This document shows positions 1-7,990 of a stretch of 64,000 bases of DNA, piece by piece. The DNA comes from Streptomyces sp. BK340 (lineage in GTDB: Bacteria; Actinomycetota; Actinomycetes; Streptomycetales; Streptomycetaceae). Made by a program: the position numbers and the translations under genes. The first letter of the stretch is position 1, and each line of letters starts with the position of its first letter. The notes beneath the pieces were generated by a model that searched no databases, was not told the origin of the DNA, and saw only the letters and a program-made list of their open reading frames with translations. The stretch spans positions 62,001-126,000 of the forward strand of contig NZ_VISR01000027.1 of NCBI RefSeq assembly GCF_007827595.1, read 5' to 3'.

Positions 1-592
1 AGCGCTCCCGCAAGGGGTGGTTGGTGTGCGCCTCGGTCAGCTCCGCGAGCACGGCGGCATGCCGGCCCAGCCGCAGCTCGGCGTCGAAGCGCAGCTCCAT
101 GGCCCGCATCCGGTACTCCTCGTACCGCGCACCGGCCAGCTGGCACAGCGTCCCGCCGGCGAACCCGCCGAAGACGGGTCCGCGCCACTGCGCGAGAGCG
201 TCGCCGAGCAGCCGCGCGGTGCGCTCCGCGTCCTGCGGGGACGCCGACTCGGCCTGCCGTACCGTGCGCACGAACTCCGCGGCGTCCAGCTCGCCCTCGG
301 ACACCACCAGCCGGTAGCCGGAGGGGTGGATGGTCACCCGGGATCCGGACCGGCCGGGCTCCAGGCTGCGCAGTCTGCGGCGCAGCCGGCTGACATGGGC
401 CTGCAGGGCGTTGGCCTGGTTGTCGGGGACCGCGTCACCCCACATCTCCTCGACCAGGCTCTCCCCGGACACCGACTGGCCCTCGCTGATCAGCAGGGTC
501 TGCACCAGGGTGCGCTGCAGGTCGCCGGAGATCTCCGCCGGGCCGGACACGGTACGGATCTGCAGTGCCCCGAGGATCGAGAACTTCAGCAT
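1..592 (-). CDS. SARP/AfsR-type transcriptional regulator (3' part missing)
   Basis: The reading frame starts at an ATG (590-592) with GGAG five bases upstream and runs without a stop off the left edge, so only about 197 N-terminal residues are visible. It opens with MLKFSILGALQIRT, followed by an OmpR-like winged helix (ALQAHVSRLRRRL, about residues 55-70) and the start of a bacterial transcriptional activation domain (GELDAAEFVR onwards). This layout is the SARP family, which usually activates secondary-metabolite genes by binding direct repeats near promoters. Whether ATPase or TPR domains follow cannot be seen. The degenerate ATP-grasp-like gene immediately upstream on the same strand may be co-transcribed with it; the gap is 112 bases. 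Confidence 0.85.
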   Translation of the reverse strand, partial: MLKFSILGALQIRTVSGPAEISGDLQRTLVQTLLISEGQSVSGESLVEEMWGDAVPDNQANALQAHVSRLRRRLRSLEPGRSGSRVTIHPSGYRLVVSEGELDAAEFVRTVRQAESASPQDAERTARLLGDALAQWRGPVFGGFAGGTLCQLAGARYEEYRMRAMELRFDAELRLGRHAAVLAELTEAHTNHPLRER

Positions 593-704
593 CCTGACTC
601 CGCCTCCCGTTGACGTCGCTGGCGTCGTCGTCCTTCTTCCGGCGACGTATCAACAGTGCGGTCGGCCCGTACCGGATCGTTCCCGATCCGTTCCCGGTCG
701 CCGG

Positions 705-1523
705 TCAGCCGCCGTCGCCGACGACCAGGGCGGTGAGGGAGGCGACCCGGCGGGCCGCCAGCTCGGGCGATTCGGCGTGCACGACGAGGTGTCCGGGGCC
801 CAGCGCCCCGGGCGGCGAGACGTGCCGGACGTGCGGCAGTATCCCGACCTCGGTGGTCTCCAGCCGCCACGGCGGGCTCAGCAGGGCCGCGGCCGCGAAC
901 CGGTTCGGCCGCACCGCGTCGACCAGCCGGCCGGCCAGCACCTCGATGGCGCCGGCCGCCAGGTCGAACCCGCCGGCCACCTTGACCAGTTCGGGCACCG
1001 GGTCGTCCCCGAGTCCCGCCCGGCAGCCGGTGATCACCGGCCCGCGCGGGGTGAGGGCGACGCTGATGTGGGCCGGTCCGTACTGGTACCCGGTCAGGTC
1101 CAGCAGCGCGGTCACCACCGCGCGCACCTCGGCGGCGGTGTCGTCGGTGAGCGGGGCGGGGTGGAGCAGGCCGTAGGGGGTGCTGGCGGTGATCCCGACG
1201 GCCTGGTGCATGCCGTGCACGCTCAGCGTCTCCACGGTCAGCCGCAGATCACCGGGGGCGACCTCGGTGCCCCCGGGGGAGAGCCGGTTGTCGCGGACCA
1301 GGCGCTGCACGGCCGCCGGGTCCGAGAGCACCCTGAGGGCGCGGGCCGGGTTGACGCACAGCCCGGCCTCGGCGGCCTCCGCGAGCGGTGCGCGCAGGGC
1401 CGCCTCGTCCGTTGCGTCGACCCGGATCGAGCGCACTTGGACACCCGCGTGCGCGGCCTCGCGGACGAGGCGCTGGTCAGGGTTCAGCAGGAAGATTCGG
1501 CGGACGTCGTTGTCTTCTTTCAT
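705..1523 (-). CDS. degenerate ATP-grasp-like protein
   Basis: A 272-residue protein. Its C-terminal half (about residues 115-210) follows the end of the carboxylate-amine ligase ATP-grasp fold: QYGPAHISVALTPRGP, then VITGCRAGLGDD, then PELVKVAGGFDL. Functional enzymes carry a metal-binding Glu in the first motif (AHTEV-like) and Glu/Asn in the second (EINPR-like); here these positions are Ser, Thr and Cys. The protein is also about 130 residues shorter than usual, and the central ATP-binding part looks deleted. It is therefore probably not a ligase and may be a scaffold, a sensor, or a relic still under selection, since the frame is intact. It lies upstream of the SARP gene on the same strand. 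Family assignment is by motif resemblance only. Confidence 0.6.
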   Translation of the reverse strand: MKEDNDVRRIFLLNPDQRLVREAAHAGVQVRSIRVDATDEAALRAPLAEAAEAGLCVNPARALRVLSDPAAVQRLVRDNRLSPGGTEVAPGDLRLTVETLSVHGMHQAVGITASTPYGLLHPAPLTDDTAAEVRAVVTALLDLTGYQYGPAHISVALTPRGPVITGCRAGLGDDPVPELVKVAGGFDLAAGAIEVLAGRLVDAVRPNRFAAAALLSPPWRLETTEVGILPHVRHVSPPGALGPGHLVVHAESPELAARRVASLTALVVGDGG

Positions 1524-1774
1524 GCCTCTGCTCGTGGTGACGGAGTCGGCGAGGGTGGAAAGGCAGGCTACGAGCGGGCGTTACCGATCCGATCCCGGCC
1601 GGTTCCCGAGGTGGTGCGTGGGCCCAAGACGCTCACTTCTTCTGTGTGGTCGACCAGTTGACGACACACCTGGATACGGGTGCATCCCTCCTACGCTACC
1701 CGCTCTCCGGCACTTGCCGGGGGCGGATTCACGGCAAAAACAGAACAGCCGGTTTACCGCGCTGTCCGGCCGTT

Positions 1775-2674
1775 TCAGGGCACAGCCGGTGCGCCGCAGC
1801 GTTCGACGACCGTGTCCGCGAAGGCCCTCGCGGGCGGACCGAGCGCGTCCCAGCGGCGGACCGCCCAGCCGACCGGCAGGGGCCGCAGCCCCGGCAGCGG
1901 CACGAGCCGGAGCGCGCCCTCGCCGGGCACCGGCAGCCCCGGTACGGCGGGGACGACGGCCCGTCCCACCCCCAGCTCGGCCAGCAGCAGCGCGGTGTCC
2001 CAGTCGGCGACGCTGGTGTCGTGGCCGAGCCGGACGCCCCACTCCGCGCAGGCGTCCTCGAGCTGGGCGGCGGAGGCGGAATTCGGCGGCAGCCGGATGA
2101 GCCGGACGTCGGTCAGATCGGCCGGATCCAGATGGGTGCGCGTGGCCAGCGGGTCGTCGGCGGGTACGGCGAGCACCCAGGGCAGCTCGACGACGGGGCG
2201 CTGCTCGATGCCGCGCACCGGGGGGCCGAGGGTGATCCAGGCCAGATCCAGGGTGCCGTCGGTGAGCGCGTCGAAGCTGCCGCGGCCGGAACTGACCGTT
2301 CGGAACTCGAGGTTGACCTGGGGGTGGCGGCGCCGGAAGGTGACGACGGCGTCGGACATGAAGTGCCGGACGGTGGTGGCACCGGTGGCCACGCGGACGT
2401 GTCCGCTGTGCCCGTCGAGCAGGTCGCGCAGCTGCCGTACCGCCAGGTCGAGGCCCGATATCCCCTCGGCCGCCGCGGCTTCGAGGATCCGGCCGGCCCG
2501 GGTGGGCACGACCCCGCGCGGCTGCCGCTCCAGCAGGGCCACTCCGGTCTCCCGCTCCAGGCGTTTGACGTGCTGGCTGACGGCGGACTGGGTGCAGCCC
2601 AGCTCCCGTGCGACGGCGCTGAGGCTCCCGGCCCGGCACACCGCCACGAACACACGAAGGTCGTCCAGGGTCAC
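1775..2674 (-). CDS. LysR-family transcriptional regulator
   Basis: The N-terminus VTLDDLRVFVAVCRAGSLSA with TQSAVSQHVKRLE is the typical LysR winged helix-turn-helix, and VVPTRAG closes the DNA-binding domain near residue 58. The remaining 240 residues form the periplasmic-binding-protein-like effector domain (HVRVATGATTVRH onwards). The frame is open 38 codons further upstream, but that part is unlike any LysR. The GTG at 2672-2674, directly before TLDDL, gives 299 residues, the usual family length. The effector is unknown. Its neighbour on the same strand is the acyl-CoA synthetase gene, 170 bases upstream. No operator could be fixed. Confidence 0.88.
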   Translation of the reverse strand: MTLDDLRVFVAVCRAGSLSAVARELGCTQSAVSQHVKRLERETGVALLERQPRGVVPTRAGRILEAAAAEGISGLDLAVRQLRDLLDGHSGHVRVATGATTVRHFMSDAVVTFRRRHPQVNLEFRTVSSGRGSFDALTDGTLDLAWITLGPPVRGIEQRPVVELPWVLAVPADDPLATRTHLDPADLTDVRLIRLPPNSASAAQLEDACAEWGVRLGHDTSVADWDTALLLAELGVGRAVVPAVPGLPVPGEGALRLVPLPGLRPLPVGWAVRRWDALGPPARAFADTVVERCGAPAVP

Positions 2675-2843
2675 AACACCCAAGCTAACACTGGGGTTCG
2701 GAGAGGAAATCTTAGGATTGACTGGCTTCGGCGGCCGTACGAGGATCGGCTCCGGGCCGCAACCGACCCAGGCGGCAACCCGCTCCACGCTCCTCGCCGA
2801 GTCCGGACCGAGGCGGGGCCGGCGGGAGCGGGTGCCGACCGTC

Positions 2844-4787
2844 TCAGCGGGTGTAGAGGCCCTCCACCTCGGCAGCGAAGTCCTGCATGATCTGCTGTCG
2901 GCGCAGCTTCATCGAGGGGGTCAGATGGCCCGCCACCTCGGTGAAGTCCACGGGCAGCACGGCGAATCGGCGGATCGACTCGGGCCGGGACACCAGCTTG
3001 TTGGCCTCGTCCAGCGCCCGCTGCAGGACGGCCTCCAGCTCCGGGTCGCCGACCAGGAGTTCCGGCGGCACGGGATGCTTGCCGTTCATCTGGCGCCAGT
3101 GCGTGATGCCGTCGGGGTCCAGGGTGATGAGGGCGGCGACGTAGGGGCGGGCGTCACCGACGAGCATGCACTGGGAGATCAGCGGGTGCTGGCGCAGCCA
3201 GTTCTCCAGCGGTGCCGGTGCCACCGACTTGCCGCCGGCCGTGATCAGCAGCTCCTTCTTGCGGCCGGTGATGGTCAGATAGCCCTCGTCGTCCAGCTCG
3301 CCGAGGTCGCCTGTGGGCAGCCAGCCGTCCCGGGTCGCGGGGACGACACCGCCCGCCTGCGGGTCCCAGTAGCCGCGCAGGACGTGGTCGCCGGCGATCA
3401 GGATCTCGCCGTCCGCCGCGATCCGCACCCGGGTGCCGGGCAGCGGCCAGCCGACCGTGCCCAGGCGGGGCTTGAGCGGCGGGGTCACCGTCGAGGCGCC
3501 GGTGGTCTCCGTGAGGCCGTAGCCCTCGAAGATCTCGATGCCTGCACCGGCGTAGAAGGCGGCCAGACGGCGGCCGAGGGGCGAGCCGCCGCAGATGGCG
3601 TACTTGACCTTGCCGCCCATGGCGCTGCGGATGCGCCGGTAGACGAGCGGGTCGTAGAAGGAACGGGCCGTCTTCAGGGCCCGGCCCGGGCCGCCGCCGG
3701 TTCCGGTCTGGCGGGCCTCCAGCGCCTCCCCGTAGCGCACGGCCACGGTGGAGGCGCGGTCGAAGGCGGCCACCCGGCCGCCCGTCTCCGCCTTGGCCCG
3801 CGCGGAGTTGTAGATCTTCTCCAGCATGTACGGGATGGTCAGCAGACAGGTCGGCCGGAAGGCGGCCAGGTCCGGCAGCAGGTCCTCGGCCTTCAGGCTG
3901 GGCGCGTGCCCGAGCCGCACCCGGGCCCGGACGCAGGCGATCGCCACCATCCGCCCGAAGACGTGGGACATCGGCAGGAACAGCAGCACCGACACCTCCT
4001 CACCCGACTTCGCCTTGAAGATCGGGTAGAGCAGCTCGACGGCGTTGTCGACCTCGGCGAAGAAGTTGCCGTGCGAGAGGGCGCAGCCCTTGGGCCGGCC
4101 GGTGGTGCCGGACGTGTAGATGAGCGTGGCGAGCGTGTCGGGCCCCAGCATCCCGCGCCGGACGCCCACTTCGCCGTCCGGTACCTGGTCGCCCAGCTCC
4201 GCCAGCCGCTCCACGTGCCCCTTCTCGATCACCCACAGGTGCCGCAGGTCCGGTATGCGCTCCAGCTCGGGGGCGATGGCCGCGGCCTCCCCCGCGGTCT
4301 CCGTGACCAGGGCCTTCGCACCGGAGTCGTGCAGGATCCAGCGGGTCTGGAAGACGGAGGAGGTGGGGTAGACGGGGACGGTGACCAGGCCCGCCGCCCA
4401 GGCCGCGAAGTCGAGCAGGGTCCACTCGTACGTGGTGCGGGCCATGACGGCGATCCGGTCGCCCGGCACCAGCCCCTCCGCGATCATCCCCTTCGCCACC
4501 GAGAGCACCTGTCCGGCGAACTCCTCGGCGGTCACGTCCGTCCAGCTGCCGTCGGCGAACCTGCGGCTGAGCACGATCGCGCCGGGGGCCGCCTCGGCGT
4601 TGTCGAACGGGAGGTCCGCGAGGGAGCCGTGCTTGACCGGCGGCGCGAACGGGGGGACGTACGCCTCCCGCACGGCACCGTCCAGCCGCCGGGTCTCGGG
4701 CTCCACCAGGACCGGCAGGCCGTCGTAGTCGGTGGCCGAGACCGTGGCGCCGGAGGAGACGGAGGTGTTCGGGTACGGCGTGGACAC
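2844..4787 (-). CDS. long-chain acyl-CoA synthetase (AMP-forming, FadD-like)
   Basis: A 647-residue adenylate-forming enzyme that activates fatty acids to acyl-CoA through an acyl-AMP intermediate. The P-loop-like motif LIYTSGTTGRPKGCALSH lies near residues 200-217, the FEGYGLTETTG motif in the middle, and DGWLPTGDLGELDDEGYLTI with the GRKKELLITAGGKSVAP hinge near the end. GTG at 4785-4787 is chosen because GAGGAG sits six bases upstream; an upstream ATG in the same frame lacks a comparable site and adds atypical residues. The gene is divergent from a MaoC-type hydratase, which suggests a fatty-acid or polyketide-like acyl chain pathway. The shared upstream region contains two adjacent inverted repeats. 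Confidence 0.93.
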   Translation of the reverse strand: MSTPYPNTSVSSGATVSATDYDGLPVLVEPETRRLDGAVREAYVPPFAPPVKHGSLADLPFDNAEAAPGAIVLSRRFADGSWTDVTAEEFAGQVLSVAKGMIAEGLVPGDRIAVMARTTYEWTLLDFAAWAAGLVTVPVYPTSSVFQTRWILHDSGAKALVTETAGEAAAIAPELERIPDLRHLWVIEKGHVERLAELGDQVPDGEVGVRRGMLGPDTLATLIYTSGTTGRPKGCALSHGNFFAEVDNAVELLYPIFKAKSGEEVSVLLFLPMSHVFGRMVAIACVRARVRLGHAPSLKAEDLLPDLAAFRPTCLLTIPYMLEKIYNSARAKAETGGRVAAFDRASTVAVRYGEALEARQTGTGGGPGRALKTARSFYDPLVYRRIRSAMGGKVKYAICGGSPLGRRLAAFYAGAGIEIFEGYGLTETTGASTVTPPLKPRLGTVGWPLPGTRVRIAADGEILIAGDHVLRGYWDPQAGGVVPATRDGWLPTGDLGELDDEGYLTITGRKKELLITAGGKSVAPAPLENWLRQHPLISQCMLVGDARPYVAALITLDPDGITHWRQMNGKHPVPPELLVGDPELEAVLQRALDEANKLVSRPESIRRFAVLPVDFTEVAGHLTPSMKLRRQQIMQDFAAEVEGLYTR

Positions 4788-5145
4788 GGGCGGCTCCTCG
4801 GGCGTGCAGCGGCGAACTGCTTGCTGCATGACGTACGTACCTCGTGCGGCGAGGTGTTCACCGGCGACCCTCGAAAAGGGGTTACCGCTGGTTAGGCAGG
4901 TGATCGTACGAGGCCCCTGTGGGGGGCTTGTGCGGGTTCGGCGGCGGTCCGGAGCCGGGGGTGTGCAGCCTCGGGGGGCATGTGAGGGGGTTTCAACTTC
5001 CCCTGCCCTCCTGCCCGCCCGCCCCTGTCGGCCGAGGTGGTTCAAGGTGACTCATCTCGACCGCTCCTCAGTCGTGGCATAGGCTTACCTCCGGTAACCT
5101 TACTCCAGAGTAAGGACTTTGGACCGAGTCGTGCGGGAGTTGGAC
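4788..5145. other. divergent intergenic region between acyl-CoA synthetase and MaoC genes
   Basis: This 358-base spacer carries promoters for both flanking genes. No further gene was recognised. Its right end holds two adjacent inverted repeats, described separately. Confidence 0.6.
5085..5115. promoter_or_regulatory. two abutting inverted repeats, likely regulator operator
   Basis: TTACC-TCC-GGTAA (5085-5097) is followed at once by CCTTACTC-CA-GAGTAAGG (5098-5115). Both are perfect palindromes with short spacers and end 30 bases before the chosen MaoC start. Such sites are typical of TetR-family regulators of acyl-CoA metabolism, and a TetR gene lies 2 kb downstream, but the pairing is inferred. 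Confidence 0.55.
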
Positions 5146-6006
5146 ATGGCCGACCGCCGTCTGAGCTTCACCCTGGCCGCCGCTCCCGCGCTGGCCCCGC
5201 TGCTGGCCCGGGGCGCGCTGCGCTCTCCCCTCAAGCGCCCGTCCCCGGAAGCGGGCTTCCCGCGCACCCGGCTGGTGCTGCCCGGCCTGCGCATCGACCT
5301 GGCCCGGCTGGCCGCGTACGAGCGGGTGTGCGGCTTCGCCACCGGCTCGGCCGACGGCACGGACGCACTGCCCGTCACCTATCCGCACGTCCTCGGCTTC
5401 CCGCTGGCCATGCGCCTGATGAGCGGCCGGGACTTCCCGCTGCCGCTGCTCGGCCTGGTCCACACCTCGGTCGAGATCGTCCGCCGCACCGCCCTGCCGG
5501 CCACCCGGGAGTACGAACTGGCCGTCCACATCGAAGGGTTGGCCCCGCACCGGCGCGGCACGCAGGCCACGGTGGTCACCGAGCTGTCGGCCGGCGGGGA
5601 CGCCGTGTGGGAGTCGCGGAGCACCTACCTCGCCCGGCACCGGACACCCGGCCGGCCCGGCCGGTCCGGGGACGAGCGCCCGGCCCCGCTGCCCGTCCTG
5701 GCCGAGTGGCGGCTCGCCGGGGACGTCGGCCGCCGCTACGGCGCAGCCTCCGGTGACCGCAACCCCATCCACCTGCACCCCATCGCCGCCCGCCTCTTCG
5801 GCTTCCCGCGGGCCGTCGCGCACGGCATGTGGACGGTCGCCCGCAGCCTGGCCGCCCACGGCACGAGCGGCTCCACCGTGGTCCGGGCCGAATTCCGGGC
5901 GCCGGTACTGCTGCCCGGGACGGTGAGGTACGGCGCGGACGGCACGGGCCGTTTCGAGCTGAGGGGCGCCGGGGGCCGCCTGCACCTGACCGGGGAGGTG
6001 AGCTAG
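5146..6006 (+). CDS. MaoC-like (R)-specific acyl dehydratase/hydratase
   Basis: A 286-residue protein with two hot-dog regions. The C-terminal half carries the MaoC hydratase signature YGAASGDRNPIHLHPIAAR (about residues 196-214), whose Asp and His form the catalytic dyad that adds water to trans-2-enoyl thioesters. HGMWTVARSLA follows, as in the family. ATG at 5146 follows GGGAG by six bases; a TTG nine codons upstream is also possible. In related Actinobacteria such genes lie with ketoreductase and thiolase genes. Here those are absent and the gene is followed directly by a hairpin, a MITE-like element and an insertion sequence. Confidence 0.85.
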   Translation: MADRRLSFTLAAAPALAPLLARGALRSPLKRPSPEAGFPRTRLVLPGLRIDLARLAAYERVCGFATGSADGTDALPVTYPHVLGFPLAMRLMSGRDFPLPLLGLVHTSVEIVRRTALPATREYELAVHIEGLAPHRRGTQATVVTELSAGGDAVWESRSTYLARHRTPGRPGRSGDERPAPLPVLAEWRLAGDVGRRYGAASGDRNPIHLHPIAARLFGFPRAVAHGMWTVARSLAAHGTSGSTVVRAEFRAPVLLPGTVRYGADGTGRFELRGAGGRLHLTGEVS

Positions 6007-6092
6007 GCGCCGTACGGGTGCGTCGCCGCTGCCGGGTGGGGGTGCATGGGGGTTGTCCGCACCCGGCAACGACGCGGACCCCGACGGCGCCC
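6006..6092. terminator. long imperfect hairpin after the MaoC gene
   Basis: The left arm (6006-6038, from GGCGCCGTACGGGTGCGTCG to GCCGGGTG) pairs imperfectly with the right arm (6060-6091, CACCCGGC to ACGGCGCC). The structure begins at the MaoC stop codon and could end transcription. It directly abuts the MITE-like repeat, so it might belong to that element. Confidence 0.5.
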
Positions 6093-6256
6093 AGGGGGTT
6101 TCGTTCGGATCAGGTCGGATCAGGCCGCGGCGTCCGGTGCGGTGCATCGCAAGGCGGAGGAGCACCCGCGTACCGGGCGCACCCGGGTGGTCCGACAACG
6201 CGGCGAGGTGCCGTGCCGGCCGTCGCGGACCCGGGCTGAACCGAACGAAACCCCCT
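6093..6256. repeat. MITE-like element with 16-bp inverted ends
   Basis: AGGGGGTTTCGTTCGG (6093-6108) is repeated as its exact reverse complement at 6241-6256, enclosing 132 bases without a convincing gene. Next to the left arm ATCAGG occurs twice in tandem (GGATCAGGTCGGATCAGG). The layout resembles non-autonomous miniature elements. The left end of the IS5-family element sits inside its right arm. Copy number in the genome cannot be judged from one window. Confidence 0.5.
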
Positions 6257-7152
6257 AGGACGTGTCTTCAAATGATCTTGGATAGTGGATCATGGTCGGG
6301 TGATACGTCGCCATGAACTGTCCGATGCCGAGTGGGAGTTCGTCCGGCCGCTGCTGCCCGCGTCCTTGCGGGGGCGGAAAAGGCTGGACGACCGAAGGGT
6401 CCTCAACGGGATCGTGTGGAAGTTCCGGACCGGGACGGCCTGGCGGGATGTGCCCGAGCGGTACGGGTCGTGGGCCACGCTCCACACCCGTTTCCGCCGG
6501 TGGGCGGCGGACGGCACCTTCGAGCGGATGCTCAAGGCCGCCCAGGCCCGGGCGGACGCGGCCGGGGACATCGATTGGCTCGTGTCGGTCGACTCGACCA
6601 TCGTCCGCGCCCACCAGCACGCCCCCGGAGCTCGAAAAGGGGGACCCGCAGCCCGGCCCTCGGACGGTCCCGTGGCGGCCTGACCAGCAAAATCCACCTC
6701 GCCTGCGACGGAGCCGGCCGCCCGCTCGCCTTCACCCTCACCGGCGGGAACACCAACGACTGCACCCAGTTCACCGCGGTGATGGAAGCAATCCGGGTGC
6801 CCCGAGTCGGTGCGGGACGACCTCGTATGCGGCCCGCCCACGTCCTGGGCGACAAGGGCTACAGCTCCCGGGCCATCCGCAGCTGGCTCAGGCGGCGCGG
6901 TATCGCCCACACGATCCCCGAACGGGCCGATCAGGTCCGCAACAGGCTGAAGCGCGGCAGTCGTGGCGGGCGGCCGCCGGCATTCGACAAGCAGCTCTAC
7001 AAGCGACGCAACGTCGTGGAACGCTGCTTCAACCGACTGAAGCAATGGCGCGGCATCGCCACCCGGTACGACAAGACCGCCGAGTCCTACCAGGCAGCCG
7101 TCACCCTCGCAGCGCTCCTGATGTGGGCGTGACATTTGACGACAACTCCTAG
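6255..7152 (+). mobile_element. IS5-family insertion sequence with near-perfect terminal repeats
   Basis: The left end CTAGGACGTGTCTTCAAATG (6255-6274) and the reverse complement of the right end (7133-7152), CTAGGAGTTGTCGTCAAATG, match at 17 of 20 positions. The outermost CTAG at both ends is best read as a duplicated target. The element encodes one DDE transposase in two overlapping frames. The right-hand CTAG contains the stop codon of the neighbouring TetR gene. Confidence 0.85.
6285..7132 (+). CDS. IS5-family DDE transposase made by -1 frameshift
   Basis: The first frame (GTG at 6285 or 6300, to 6683) holds the helix-turn-helix part RRHELSDAEWEFVRPLLPA, the WKFRTGTAWRDVPERYG motif and the first catalytic Asp (VSVDSTIVRAH). 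The second frame, one base back and ending at 7132, holds GGLTSKIHLACDGAGRPLAF, the second Asp (LGDKGYSS) and the Glu (RNVVERCFNRLKQWRG). Moving from frame one to frame two needs a -1 slip. CGA AAA GGG GGA at 6633-6644 offers a slippery A-AAA-GGG site, after which both frames join in a normal IS5 sequence. Programmed frameshifting is known in several IS5 subgroups, so the element may still be active; a simple inactivating mutation is the alternative. Confidence 0.82.
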
Positions 7153-7793
7153 TCCTGCGGCGGAACCCAGGGACGCCCCTGCATCAGGTTGCCCAGACCC
7201 GACCAGGCGAAGTTCATCAGGGTGGACGCGGCCTCCCTGGCGGTGACGCCGTCCGTGGTGTTCGCCCAGGCGGCGAGGGACTCGGCGGCGCCGACCAGGG
7301 CCTCGGCCAGGCCTGCGACCTCGTGGTCACGGAGGTCGGGGTCCCGGTGGGCGGCACGGGCCGCCTCCGCGATCAGCTGGGTCACGAACGCGACGATCTC
7401 CTCGCGCATCGCGCTGACCTCGGCGGCGAAGCTCTCGCCGTGGGTGCGGGCCTGGAGGTGCAGCACGGACCAGCCGTCGGGGTGCTCGGCGGTGTGCGCG
7501 AAGAACGCCTGGAGCCCGTCCCACAGCTGGCGGTCGGCGGGCAGCCCCGCGCGGACCCCGGCCCGGACGGCCTGGGTGAGGGCATCGGCCTCACGACGGA
7601 TGCAGGCGGTGAAGAGGTCTTCCTTCGAGTTCAGGTACAGGTAGACCAGCGGCTTGGACACGCCCGCGAGCTCGGCTATCTCGTCCATCGAGGCGGCCAT
7701 GTAGCCGCGTTGGCCGAAGATCCGCACGGCGGCATCGAGCATCTGCTGCTCCCGAACCGCCCTCGGCATCCGTTTGGTCTTCACGGCACCCAT
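7149..7793 (-). CDS. TetR-family transcriptional regulator
   Basis: A 214-residue protein with a classical TetR N-terminus: MLDAAVRIFGQRGYMAASMDEIAELAGVSK in two parts around residues 18-47, then the recognition helix end LVYLYLNSKEDLF. The C-terminal ligand domain is helical and unrecognised. The ATG at 7791-7793 has no strong ribosome site; GTG or ATG codons at residues 4 and 9 are alternatives. The TAG stop lies within the CTAG duplicated by the IS5-family element, and the TnpB element ends only 17 bases upstream of the start. Its native promoter has therefore probably been displaced. It may once have controlled the MaoC/acyl-CoA synthetase locus. Confidence 0.87.
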   Translation of the reverse strand: MGAVKTKRMPRAVREQQMLDAAVRIFGQRGYMAASMDEIAELAGVSKPLVYLYLNSKEDLFTACIRREADALTQAVRAGVRAGLPADRQLWDGLQAFFAHTAEHPDGWSVLHLQARTHGESFAAEVSAMREEIVAFVTQLIAEAARAAHRDPDLRDHEVAGLAEALVGAAESLAAWANTTDGVTAREAASTLMNFAWSGLGNLMQGRPWVPPQD

Positions 7794-7810
7794 AGGGCAA
7801 GCCTAAGACT

Positions 7811-7990
7811 TGATCCGCACTTCACCAGAAGGTGAGCTGGGGACCGCACGCGGGGCGATACCCGGGCTTTCCGGTGTGGTCACGCACGGGGCGTGTCTCA
7901 TCCGGGGTTGCTCGGAGTCGCTTCCCGACGGTTCGGTGAGCAGAGGTCCCGCGCTGACGCGGAACTGCCACGCGACCGGCACCCCGAGGG
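7811..7990 (-). ncRNA. predicted omega (reRNA) region at the 3' end of tnpB
   Basis: TnpB nucleases use an RNA transcribed across the end of tnpB and the right end of the element, with the guide taken from the flanking DNA. Here the last roughly 90 codons after the RuvC-III motif look unlike protein sequence of the family and finish in the right-end hairpin. The guide would be the flank GTCTTAGGCTTGCCCTATGG (minus strand), covering the start codon of the TetR gene. The 5' boundary is a guess. Confidence 0.35.

Noticed and set aside
1680..4895. Open frame of about 1070 codons on the plus strand opposite the LysR and acyl-CoA synthetase genes
   Set aside because: It is the antisense shadow of two clear genes; the translation is Arg/Pro/Ser-rich with no domain.
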